Part shown: piece by piece, positions 1-20,444 of the stretch | Layout of the letters: the number at the start of each line of letters is the position of its first letter | How positions within the stretch are numbered: position 1 is the first letter of the stretch | Source of the DNA: Pseudomonadota bacterium | GTDB lineage: Bacteria; Myxococcota_A; Bradymonadia; Bradymonadales; GCA-2716585 | NCBI GenBank assembly: GCA_005804885.1 | Contig: SYOX01000319.1 | Location: forward strand, 1-64,000 | Direction: 5' to 3' | Length of the DNA stretch: 64,000 nucleotides | Translations under genes and position numbers: made by a program | The notes under the pieces: model-generated | What the model was told of the DNA's origin: nothing | Databases searched by the model: none | What the model saw: only the letters and a program-made list of their open reading frames with translations

Positions 1-12653
<12,653 letters not shown>

Positions 12654-12664
12654 TCCCCCCTGCG

Positions 12665-12688
12665 ACCCTCTGGCGCCCGCCAGAGGGT
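12665..12688 (+). terminator. Perfect 10-bp stem hairpin just after the giant gene
   Basis: ACCCTCTGGC and GCCAGAGGGT flank a 4-base loop, starting 12 bases after the TGA stop. No T-run follows (the sequence is C-rich), so it is either a Rho-assisted/atypical terminator or an mRNA 3'-end stabiliser. Confidence 0.5.
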
Positions 12689-12720
12689 CCGCCCCCCCCT
12701 CCCCCCCGAACAAACCCCCC

Positions 12721-12893
12721 CTGATACCAGACCACAGACGAAGGGCTTGCTTTGTGGGCCAGGACAGGGGGATGGCCTGGGCCTGGGCCTGAGCGAGGCT
12801 GGTGCCATCGCACCGCCGAGTGATGGCCCTGGCTCAGGGCGCCGCCTGGACCGGCCGACAAAGTGAGTCTCTCGGCTGTGGTCTGGTATGAGC
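12721..12893. repeat. Long near-palindromic intergenic element (~170 bp)
   Basis: The outer arms ATACCAGACCACAG (12724-12737) and CTGTGGTCTGGTAT (12877-12890) are a perfect 14-bp inverted repeat. The pairing continues inward imperfectly for about 45 bp, around a second inner inverted repeat (GCCTGAGC... with ...GCTCAGGGC). It starts with CTGATAC, like the element at 24977. No coding signal is seen here. It fills most of the 437-bp gap between the giant gene and the MBL gene; the remainder (12894-13090) shows no clear feature. Confidence 0.75.
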
Positions 12894-13090
12894 CCGTCTG
12901 GCGCGCTTGCGCGCCGCTCATCGAGCCCCAGCTCCGTCCCTGCGCTGCGATCGCGCCGCCTCAACCCGGCGGCCACGGGCTCCCTGGCTTGTCTGGCGCC
13001 GCGCGCACCTCCACGGGCCGCGGGAGGGCCGCGTCAAGGGAGAGCTTTCGGGAGAGGGCAGGGCGCGCAGGAGAGCGCAGGGCGCGCGGG

Positions 13091-13753
13091 CTACATCCCG
13101 CGCAGGAAGGGGTTGGTGCGCCGCTCGTGGCCTAGGGTGGTCTCGGGGCCGTGCCCGCTCAAGACCAGCGTGTCCTCGGGCAGCTGCGCCAGCCGGGCCA
13201 GCGACTTGAAGATCGTCGGGCCGTCGCCGCCGGGCAGGTCCGTGCGGCCGATGGAGCCCCGGAAGAGCACGTCGCCGCTGAAGATGATCCCCTGGGCCTC
13301 GAAGTAGAGGCAGCAGCTCCCGGGCGTGTGGCCGGGCGTCAGCAGGATGGTCGCGCTCAGATCCCCCAACGTGATCGTGTCGCCCTCCTGCCAGAAGACC
13401 TCCGGCGGGGGCAGGGCGCCGATCCGGATGCCCAGCATCTGCCCCTGCAGCGGCGCGGCCTCGTAGAGGGGCAGCTCGTCCCGGTGGATGTGGATCGGCG
13501 CCCCATAGCGCGCCCTGGTCTCCTTGAGGGCCGCGACGTGGTCGATGTGGGCGTGGGTCTGCAGCAGCTTGACGACCGACAGCGCCGGGCCGTGCTGGAC
13601 CATCGCGTCGATGGCCTCGGGCTCGGCCACCGAGTCGATGACGGCGCCCTGGAGCGTCCTGGCGCAGCCGATCACGTAGCAGTTCGTGGCGATCGCGCCC
13701 AGCGGCGCGGCCCGGATCAGGAGGCCCTCGTGTTCGAGGTGGGCGAAGTTCAT
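13091..13753 (-). CDS. MBL-fold hydrolase, glyoxalase II-like
   Basis: A 220-residue metallo-beta-lactamase-fold protein. The metal-binding HxHxDH motif appears as THAHIDH near residue 65, with a later H (GHTPGS, ~residue 134) and D (FSGDVLF, ~155) as expected for binuclear metal centres. The size and the early TNCYVIG segment are typical of the short hydroxyacylglutathione-hydrolase-like family (GloB/YcbL type), which hydrolyses thioesters; the real substrate cannot be told. No signal peptide, so cytoplasmic. The ATG at 13753 has a GAGGG-like ribosome site. It is separated from the giant gene by a palindromic element and is convergent with it. Confidence 0.9.
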   Translation of the reverse strand: MNFAHLEHEGLLIRAAPLGAIATNCYVIGCARTLQGAVIDSVAEPEAIDAMVQHGPALSVVKLLQTHAHIDHVAALKETRARYGAPIHIHRDELPLYEAAPLQGQMLGIRIGALPPPEVFWQEGDTITLGDLSATILLTPGHTPGSCCLYFEAQGIIFSGDVLFRGSIGRTDLPGGDGPTIFKSLARLAQLPEDTLVLSGHGPETTLGHERRTNPFLRGM

Positions 13754-13889
13754 GGGCGCCCTCAGGTGGCAAGGGGTCGTGTCGAGGTGCGCGGCGTCGA
13801 GAGCTTCCGTCGAGGCGCGCGCGGCGAGGCGGGGGAAATTTCCCGCGCCTCGATGAACATATCCCAGGAGGCCGCGTCAGTAGAGGCGC

Positions 13890-13957
13890 GTTTCGATGCC
13901 GCGCCCAGTTTTCCTTGGCCTGGCTTCAAAGTAGTATGTTGGGCGCGGCATCGAAAC
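13890..13957. repeat. 18-bp perfect inverted repeat upstream of DUF3108 gene
   Basis: GTTTCGATGCCGCGCCCA (13890-13907) is exactly reversed at 13940-13957 around a 32-base AT-richer centre holding TAGTAT (13932-13937), a possible -10 box, with a weak TTTTCC 17 bp upstream. It could be an operator pair around a promoter for the gene at 14022, or a small mobile palindrome. Confidence 0.6.
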
Positions 13958-14021
13958 AAGCCATCTGGTCCCGATCAGGACACCGGATCCGGCCGCTGTC
14001 ATCACCCTCAAGGAGATCGAG

Positions 14022-15023
14022 ATGGCCCCTCAAAGCCCGCAAGCCCCGACCTCCCTCCTTCGACGACACACCCAGCGCGTGGCCCTGGCGACGCTGATCA
14101 CGACGATCCTGATCGCCCCCGGCGCCTTGATGGCCGAGGGCACCTCGGCCAGCAAGCCCCCGGCCCCCTTCAACGCCCGCAAGGCCAGCTCGACCGCCCT
14201 CAAGGCCGCCCCGAAGATCACCGGCAAGCCCATCAAGCTCGACGCCCTCGCCGTTCAGGACAAGTCCAGCAAGCAGTTCCGCTTTGACGGCGAGGAGCTC
14301 TATTTTGGCGTGGAGGTCTCGGGCTCGGACGCGGCCAGAGCCTCGCTGCGCGTCGGCAAGCGGCAGACCGCCCGCGGGGTCACCTTCGTGCCCGTGTCCG
14401 GCAATGCCATCACCCACGGCTTCTTCGCCAAGAGCTACCCGGCGGACAACAAGGCCGACACCTTCATCAACATCGACACCCTCCAGCCCATCAAGGCCGA
14501 CAAGGTCATCAAGGAGAAGGACGAGTCGCGCACCTACAAGGTCCGCTACGACCCGAAGACCTTCAACGCCGCGGTCGAGAAGACCCTGAGCAAGGACAAG
14601 AAATCCCGCAAGAACAACTACGACAAGCCCGTGCCGGCCTCCATCCACGACGGCATCTCCTGGCTCTACGAGCTGCGCCTGGAGCCCCTCAAGAACGGCG
14701 ACGTCTACACCTACTACATCTACGATGGCTGGAAGCTGTCCCGCTTCAAGGTCACCGTCGTGGGCCGCGAGAAGGCCTGGACCCCCATCAAGGAGTACAA
14801 GGCGGTCAAGGTCGACATCGAGCGCACGATCCTCAACTCGGCCTGGCCCAAGGGCTCCAAGAACCGCACCACGCCCCAGCTCACCGAGCGCGAGAAGCCC
14901 TACTACTTCTCCTCCATCCACCTGTCGGACGACGCCCAGCGCCTCCCCGTGCGGATCTTCATCACGACGAAGACCGCGGACGCCGACCTGAAGCTCGTCA
15001 AGATCGTCGAGGCCGCGAAGTAG
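14022..15023 (+). CDS. Exported DUF3108-like protein
   Basis: A 333-residue protein with an N-terminal hydrophobic segment after a basic start (RRHTQRVALATLITTILIA), a signal peptide that probably ends around AEG. The mature part begins with the DUF3108-type opening (FDGEELYFGVEVSG) and shows the family pattern of beta-strands, a central INIDTLQP and a YDPKTFN segment. The function of DUF3108 proteins is not established; they are periplasmic or outer-membrane-associated. The start has a strong AAGGAG site and lies just after an 18-bp inverted repeat. It is transcribed alone and is convergent with the VWA/GATase gene. Confidence 0.7.
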   Translation: MAPQSPQAPTSLLRRHTQRVALATLITTILIAPGALMAEGTSASKPPAPFNARKASSTALKAAPKITGKPIKLDALAVQDKSSKQFRFDGEELYFGVEVSGSDAARASLRVGKRQTARGVTFVPVSGNAITHGFFAKSYPADNKADTFINIDTLQPIKADKVIKEKDESRTYKVRYDPKTFNAAVEKTLSKDKKSRKNNYDKPVPASIHDGISWLYELRLEPLKNGDVYTYYIYDGWKLSRFKVTVVGREKAWTPIKEYKAVKVDIERTILNSAWPKGSKNRTTPQLTEREKPYYFSSIHLSDDAQRLPVRIFITTKTADADLKLVKIVEAAK

Positions 15024-15047
15024 GCGCCTGAGGTGGCGAACCTGGAG

Positions 15048-15150
15048 GGCCGATGGGCTTGAGGGGCCGAGGCCGTCGAGGCCGACAGCCTTCTTGAACG
15101 CTGATTGGTTTGAGGGACCGAGGTCGTCGAGGCCGACAGCCTACTAGAGC
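15048..15150. repeat. Element of the TCTAGA/GGTTTGA repeat family, copy A
   Basis: Two tandem copies with a 51-bp period (starting ~15052 and ~15103), each of the form GAT-GG-TTGAGGG-CCGAGG-CGTCGAGGCCGACAGCCT. The second contains a 44-bp stretch (15097-15140) that matches perfectly, in reverse complement, 60757-60800. The right end CTAGAG overlaps the TAG stop of the minus-strand gene at 15144. Confidence 0.8.
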
Positions 15151-17492
15151 CGACCCCAGCGCCTCCGAAGCGTCCACTCCGTCCCCAGCAGCCCGCAGAT
15201 GATGGCCAGCACATAGAGCGTGTCCCACAGGTCGATGAGCTTGCGGCTGTTGACCTGCACCACACGCGGCTCCTTGAAGGTCAGGTCGGGGTCGAAGTCG
15301 GGCAGGAGCTGGAAGGTGCCCTGGCCGGCCTCGGCGACCGCCTTGAGCAGCTCCTCGCGCGGCTCGATGGCCCGAAGCTCCTGGGAGTCCAGCGAGACGA
15401 GGAAGATGTCCCTGTCGACCAGCTCCCCCCCCTCGGTCCTGGCCTTGGCGATGACCTCGTAGGCCCCCGTCTCGGTGGCCGGCAGCACGACCTCGGCCCG
15501 GCCCCGCTCGTCCGTGACGAACTTCACGGCCTCAAGCGCGCGAGGGTCGCCCTCGGCCTCGTCGCCGCTGAGCGCCTCCAGAGGCCGGTAGAGGACCTCC
15601 AGGCTGCCCTCCACCCCCGGCGCGGGCGTGTAATCGGGCTTGACCAGCCGGACCTGGATCGGCACGTCCTGCCCCGGCCTCGCCACCGCCTCGTCGATCT
15701 CTATCCTCAAGAGCTTCAGATCCGGGTCCTTGATCAGCCACCGGATCGCCGAGTTCCAGAAGGTGTGGTAGGGCCGGCTCGTGCCACCCTCACCGACGCT
15801 GTGGAAGCTCCACATCCAGGTCGCGTCCGTGGTCACCGCCATCGAACGCCCCTTGCCCACCTCCCAGACCGCCACCGCGGGCATCGGCTTGCCCTCGGCC
15901 TCCAGGCTCGGGTGCACGCCCAGGACCGTGGCCTCGGGCCGCGCCCCCAGCGTGACGTTGAGCCCCTCCAGCGCCGGCAGGCCCTCCCAGCGCTCTCGGT
16001 TGACCGCCGGCTCAAAGGCCAGCTGCGTGATCGGGTGGCGCTCGCCGGCCTCCGTCAGCTTCATCACGAAGGGGCTCTCGCGCACCAGCGCCTCGCGCGG
16101 GCCGATCGGCGGCAAGACCACCGGCAGGATGTCCGCGATCGCCGTGCCCTGGTAGCCGCCGCTGCCCATCGACAGCTCCCCGCCCAGCATCACGAAGCCG
16201 CCACCGTTGCGGACGTACTCGGCCACACGCGGCAGGTACTGCGTCATCTGGTAGGGCTGGTAGTTGAAGTTCTGGAAGAAGACGATGTCGAAGCTCCCCA
16301 GCTCCTGCTCGAAGAGCTCCTGGGTCGGGAAGGGGATCAAGCTCAGCTCGTTGTTCGGCACCACCTGCGCGTTCTCGTTCGTCCGCAGGATGAAGAAGCT
16401 GATCAGGTCCACGTTCGGGTTGCGCTTGAGCAGCTGCCGCAAGAATCGCTCGTCCCAGGAGGGCTGGCCGACGACCTGCAAGGCCCGGATCTTGTCCCGG
16501 ATCACCTTGAGCACGAAGTCCTTCCGGTTGTTCTCCAGCAGCGCCTCCCCGCTCCACGTCGGCACCGTCACCGTGTAGATCTCGCGGCCGATCTGCTGGG
16601 GCACCAGCTCGAAGCTGACCTTGTACTCCGTCGCGTCCGGCCCGATCTCCACCTCCCGCGTCTGCAAGACCCGACCCTCCCTCCGCAGCGTCACCGGGAT
16701 CGTCTCGGGCTCGAAGCCGATCACGTGCAAGACCACGTCGACGCTGATCTTGTTGCGCACGAAGGCGAAGTCGTCGTAGAGCACCCGCTTGATCGACAGA
16801 TCCTTGAGCCCCTCCCGCGTCGCCGTCCCCACCGTGTGCACCGGCGCCCCCAGCCTCTCCAGGAAGGTCCTGGTCTCCTGATCGAGCGCCTCGCCTGGCC
16901 GGACCCTCCCGCCGAGCAGCCCCGAGTCGATCCCGTCCGAGAGGATCACCACCCCGCCCAGATCGCGGCGGCCCACCTTGCGCACCACCTCCTCGATGGC
17001 CTCCAGCGTCCGCGTCGCGTCCCCCTCGGCCTTGAGCCCAGGGTGCACCACCTCCGCCCAGGTGCTCGGCCGGAGCCCCTCGTCGAAGGTGTAGACGTCA
17101 AAGGCGTGATCCTCGTTGGGCTCCGTGAGCAGCTTGCGCGCCGCGTCCTTGCCCAGCGCCTCCCGCACGCGATCGAGCCGCGTCGAGTCGTCCTCGACGC
17201 GCAAGGTCTGCGAGCGGCTCGTGTCCACCAGCACCGCGACCCGGTTCTTGACCTTGGTCACATTGCGCAGCTCCAGGGCCGGCTCCAGCAGCATCAACAC
17301 CGCCAGCCCGTAGACCGAAGCCCGCAACGCGATCAGCGACCACCGCCGCGCCCGCGTCATGTCCCGCAGGTCGTACCACGACAGCCCCACCACCAGCGCG
17401 CCGAGCAGGACCAGCGCCGCTACCGCCGCCGGCCCCCAGTCCCCCAGGAAGAGCAGCCCGCCCTCGTTGTAGTCACCAAAGAGACCTGACAT
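15144..17492 (-). CDS. Membrane protein with VWA and glutamine-amidotransferase-like domains
   Basis: 782 residues. Two N-terminal membrane helices (~18-38, ~52-68) are followed by a VWA domain with the MIDAS start VLVDTSRS. A Cys-poor beta region and a class-I glutamine-amidotransferase-like fold follow (from IRALQVVGQPSWDERF to ...MLGGELSMGSGGY), then an Ig-like region and a C-terminal helix (LYVLAIICGLLG). Proteins of this layout in myxobacteria and planctomycetes lie beside MoxR/DUF58/DUF4159 genes and are thought to act in envelope or chaperone-like processes; the biochemical role is unknown. The start codon follows the DUF4159 stop by one base (TGACATG), so translation is probably coupled. 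Confidence 0.8.
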   Translation of the reverse strand: MSGLFGDYNEGGLLFLGDWGPAAVAALVLLGALVVGLSWYDLRDMTRARRWSLIALRASVYGLAVLMLLEPALELRNVTKVKNRVAVLVDTSRSQTLRVEDDSTRLDRVREALGKDAARKLLTEPNEDHAFDVYTFDEGLRPSTWAEVVHPGLKAEGDATRTLEAIEEVVRKVGRRDLGGVVILSDGIDSGLLGGRVRPGEALDQETRTFLERLGAPVHTVGTATREGLKDLSIKRVLYDDFAFVRNKISVDVVLHVIGFEPETIPVTLRREGRVLQTREVEIGPDATEYKVSFELVPQQIGREIYTVTVPTWSGEALLENNRKDFVLKVIRDKIRALQVVGQPSWDERFLRQLLKRNPNVDLISFFILRTNENAQVVPNNELSLIPFPTQELFEQELGSFDIVFFQNFNYQPYQMTQYLPRVAEYVRNGGGFVMLGGELSMGSGGYQGTAIADILPVVLPPIGPREALVRESPFVMKLTEAGERHPITQLAFEPAVNRERWEGLPALEGLNVTLGARPEATVLGVHPSLEAEGKPMPAVAVWEVGKGRSMAVTTDATWMWSFHSVGEGGTSRPYHTFWNSAIRWLIKDPDLKLLRIEIDEAVARPGQDVPIQVRLVKPDYTPAPGVEGSLEVLYRPLEALSGDEAEGDPRALEAVKFVTDERGRAEVVLPATETGAYEVIAKARTEGGELVDRDIFLVSLDSQELRAIEPREELLKAVAEAGQGTFQLLPDFDPDLTFKEPRVVQVNSRKLIDLWDTLYVLAIICGLLGTEWTLRRRWGRL

Positions 17493-17493
17493 G

Positions 17494-18300
17494 TCAGTCG
17501 ATTTTCCACTTGCGGCGCTTGAGGATGAAGGGCACGTGCACCTGATCCTCCTTGTAATTCAAGCACATGGAGTACATCACGATGTTGATCCCCAGCCGGT
17601 AGGACATCTCCCGCTGGCGCTCCCCGCCCGGGAAGACGTCGAAGTCGAAGTTGCCCAGGTTGTCCCGGCTCCACGCCCCCAGCATGTCATTGCGGTTCAG
17701 GAGCACCAGCGCCCTGTCCTCTCCGAAGATCCCCTCCATGGTCGACGAGATCGCCACCCGGCCCACGGGCTCGGGGATGAGGTAGAAGCTCTTGAACAGG
17801 ACGTGGCTGCGCGGGATCTCCACAAAGGGCTGGCCCGGCAGCACGCGCGCCAGCTCTCGCCGCGCCGCCGCCTCGAAGGGGCCGCCCCGGGCCGCGTCGG
17901 CCGAGTCGATCACCAGCGTCCCGCCCGCCCTCAAGAAGAGCCCCAGGTTCTCCACCTCGACCTCCGACAGGGGCGCGAAGTCCGCGTCCCCCAACCAGAA
18001 GATCAGCGGGTGCCTCAGCAGCGCCCGGCGATCGCGCGCGCTGACGCTGACCGTCTGCGGATCGACCCAGATGCTGGTGCGCTTCTCCACCTCCTGGAGC
18101 ATCTTGCGCAGCCCGTTCGGCCTCGGGTTCCACTGCCCGCCCTCGTACTGGAGCACCGCGACGACGAGCCGGCTGCTCGCCCCCATGCCCAGCGCCTCCC
18201 GCGGACCCAGCAGCGCCGCGGCCGCCCCGGCGCACAGCAACCCCAGCGCGCCGCGCCGCGTCGGCGCCCACCTCCCCCTCAAGATCGCCTCGTCCGACAT
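17494..18300 (-). CDS. DUF4159 protein with Tat-like signal peptide
   Basis: 268 residues. The N terminus reads PTRRGALGLLCAGAAAALLG, a twin-arginine-like signal followed by a hydrophobic core. The mature part fits DUF4159: it begins LVVAVLQYEGGQWNPRPNG and contains FWLGDADF, a Gly-rich FLRAGGTLVIDSAD and GINIVMYSMCLNYKEDQVH near the end. DUF4159 domains resemble the GATase-like fold and usually accompany the VWA/GATase membrane protein, as here (next gene, one base downstream). The function is unknown. The start lies 10 bases after the helicase stop, suggesting one transcript of helicase, DUF4159 and VWA/GATase. Confidence 0.85.
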   Translation of the reverse strand: MSDEAILRGRWAPTRRGALGLLCAGAAAALLGPREALGMGASSRLVVAVLQYEGGQWNPRPNGLRKMLQEVEKRTSIWVDPQTVSVSARDRRALLRHPLIFWLGDADFAPLSEVEVENLGLFLRAGGTLVIDSADAARGGPFEAAARRELARVLPGQPFVEIPRSHVLFKSFYLIPEPVGRVAISSTMEGIFGEDRALVLLNRNDMLGAWSRDNLGNFDFDVFPGGERQREMSYRLGINIVMYSMCLNYKEDQVHVPFILKRRKWKID

Positions 18301-18310
18301 CGCTCGGGCC

Positions 18311-20356
18311 TCACTCGTTGAACAGGATCTCGCGCATGGCCGCCAGGTGCCGCTTGCGCGCCGCGCGGCTGGCCTCGGCGTTCTGGTTGCCGCCCGCCGA
18401 GGCCAGCTGGCGGCTGATGAGCTCCTCCGGGATCTCGGCCAGGAAGCGGCTCGGCGTCCTCTGGCGCGCCATCTGCCCGCGGCCTCGCTTGCGCGCCGAG
18501 GTCAACACCAGGCGCTCCTTGGCCCGCGTGATCCCCACGTAGGCCAGCCGCCGCTCCTCCTCCAGATCGCCGTCGCCGCCAGCCTCCAGGCTGCGGCTGT
18601 GGGGCAGGATCTCCTCCTCGAAGCCCACCAGATAGACCTGCGGGAACTCCAGCCCCTTGCTGGCGTGCAGCGTCATCAGCGTGACCTGATCGACCCGATC
18701 CTCCGGCTTCTCCGTCGGGCTCGTGTCCAGCGTCAGCCGCGCCAGCCACGCGTCCAGCCCGCTGGACCCCTGGCGCTTCCAGAAGTCCTCCACCGACACC
18801 TTGAGCTCCTTGACGTTCTCCAGCCGGATGCGCGCCACCTTCTCGCTCTTCTCGCTCTGAAGCAGCCACTCCTCGTAGGCCAGCTTGTCGATCAAGCCCG
18901 CCAGCGCCACCCCGAGCGGCTCGCGCTCGAACCGGCCCTTGAACTCGTCCAGGATCTCGACAAATTCCCGCATCCCGCGCCGGCTCGACGGCGCCAGCTC
19001 GTTGATCATCTCGCACTGGCGCAGCGCCACGTGCAGCGGCAGCCGGTGCGCCTGCGCGTAATCGTTCAGGTGGGTGAGCGCCTGCGCGCCGATGCTGCGC
19101 CGCGGCGTGTTGATCACCCTCCTGAGGCTGATCTCGTCCTTCGGGTTGAGCATCACCTTCATGTACGCGACCAGATCCTTGACCTCCCGGCGGTCAAAGA
19201 AGGACTTCCCCCCCACGAGCTTGTAGGGGATGTCCAGGGCCCTCATCGACTCCTCGAAGGGCCGGCTGATGGCCGCCACCCTCATCAGCACCGCGAAGCT
19301 CGACCAGCCCTGGCCGCCGTCGACGTGCTGCCGGTGGATGTCCCCCGCCACGAAGTCCGACTCCTCGCTCTCGTTCTCCAGCTCGAAGTACGACAGCCGC
19401 TCGCCCTCGCCCAGCGCGCTCCACAGCGTCTTGTCGCGCCGCTGCCGGTTGTTGCCGATGATCGCGTTGGCCGACTTGAGGATCGTCGTCGTCGACCGGT
19501 AGTTCTGCTCCAGCTTGATGACCTTCGCCCCCGGGAACTGCTTGTCGAAGTCCAGGATGTTCTGCGCCACCGCCCCCCGGAAGGCGTAGATCGACTGATC
19601 GTCGTCGCCCACCGCGCACAGGTTGTTGCGCGGGTTGCAGATCAACGACAGCAGCTCCAGCTGGGTGTCGTTCGTGTCCTGATACTCATCCACCATCACG
19701 TACTGGAACTGCGCGCGGATCGCCTCGCGCAAGTCCTCGTTCTTGCTCAACAATTCCACCGGGAGCGTGATCAGGTCGTCGAAGTCCACCGCGTTGAGCG
19801 ACCGGCACGCCTCCACGTAGCGCGTAAAGACGTTCTGCGCGAAGGGCACCAGCGGGTTGAAGCGCATCGACTTGAGCGCGCGCGGCTCGCAGAAGGCGTT
19901 CTTGGCCCGGCTGATGATCGCGTGGATCTTCTTGGCGTCCGGCGCCTGCGACTTGAGCGGCATGTCCTCCATCACGTCCTTGACCAGCCGCACCTGATCG
20001 CCCTGATCCAGGATCGAGAAGGGGCGCCGGAAGCCCAGCCGCCCGATGTGCGTCCTGAGCAGCTCCGCCCCCAGCGCGTGGAAGGTCGACAGGTGCAGCC
20101 GCTCGGCCACCTTCTTGCCCACCATCTGCGCCGCCCGCTCGCGCATCTCCCCGGCGGCCTTGTTCGTAAAGGTCATCGCCAGGATGTTCTCCGGCGCGAT
20201 ACCCCGGTGCAGCAAGTACCCGATCCGCCGCGTCAGCGTGCTCGTCTTGCCGCGGCCCGCGCCCGCCAGCACCAGCAGCGGCCCGTCGACGTGCATCGCC
20301 GCCTGCCGCTGCGGCGGGTTGAGCCCGCTGAGGATCTTCTCCACCGTCGCCATCAA
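18311..20356 (-). CDS. uvrD: UvrD/PcrA/Rep-type 3'-5' DNA helicase
   Basis: 681 residues, superfamily 1A helicase. A Q-motif region (LNPPQRQAA, ~12-20) is followed by Walker A AGAGRGKT (31-38), TFTNKAAGEM (motif Ia), VDEYQDTN (motif II), QSIYAFRGA (motif III), LEQNYRS (motif IV), TLMTLHASKGLEF (motif V) and YVGITRAKERL (motif VI). This is close to the length of Rep/PcrA. It unwinds DNA in repair and replication-fork restart. The usual Walker A Ser of UvrD-type helicases (GAGSGKT) is Arg here, which still fits GxGKT. It heads a minus-strand run with DUF4159 and VWA/GATase genes, an unusual neighbourhood for a helicase. Whether it is UvrD, PcrA or Rep cannot be decided by eye. Confidence 0.92.
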   Translation of the reverse strand: MMATVEKILSGLNPPQRQAAMHVDGPLLVLAGAGRGKTSTLTRRIGYLLHRGIAPENILAMTFTNKAAGEMRERAAQMVGKKVAERLHLSTFHALGAELLRTHIGRLGFRRPFSILDQGDQVRLVKDVMEDMPLKSQAPDAKKIHAIISRAKNAFCEPRALKSMRFNPLVPFAQNVFTRYVEACRSLNAVDFDDLITLPVELLSKNEDLREAIRAQFQYVMVDEYQDTNDTQLELLSLICNPRNNLCAVGDDDQSIYAFRGAVAQNILDFDKQFPGAKVIKLEQNYRSTTTILKSANAIIGNNRQRRDKTLWSALGEGERLSYFELENESEESDFVAGDIHRQHVDGGQGWSSFAVLMRVAAISRPFEESMRALDIPYKLVGGKSFFDRREVKDLVAYMKVMLNPKDEISLRRVINTPRRSIGAQALTHLNDYAQAHRLPLHVALRQCEMINELAPSSRRGMREFVEILDEFKGRFEREPLGVALAGLIDKLAYEEWLLQSEKSEKVARIRLENVKELKVSVEDFWKRQGSSGLDAWLARLTLDTSPTEKPEDRVDQVTLMTLHASKGLEFPQVYLVGFEEEILPHSRSLEAGGDGDLEEERRLAYVGITRAKERLVLTSARKRGRGQMARQRTPSRFLAEIPEELISRQLASAGGNQNAEASRAARKRHLAAMREILFNE

Positions 20357-20444
20357 TCAGACTCCTTCCCTGAGTCCCAGCCCATCGCCGCCCGTGCCCC
20401 ACGTCGGCGCCCCACGCGCCTCCTCAAGCCCGCCCCGGCGGCCT

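Noticed and set aside
15765-17489. 574-codon plus-strand ORF opposite the VWA/GATase gene
   Set aside because: Composition typical of antisense to GC-rich coding DNA; no recognisable domain.
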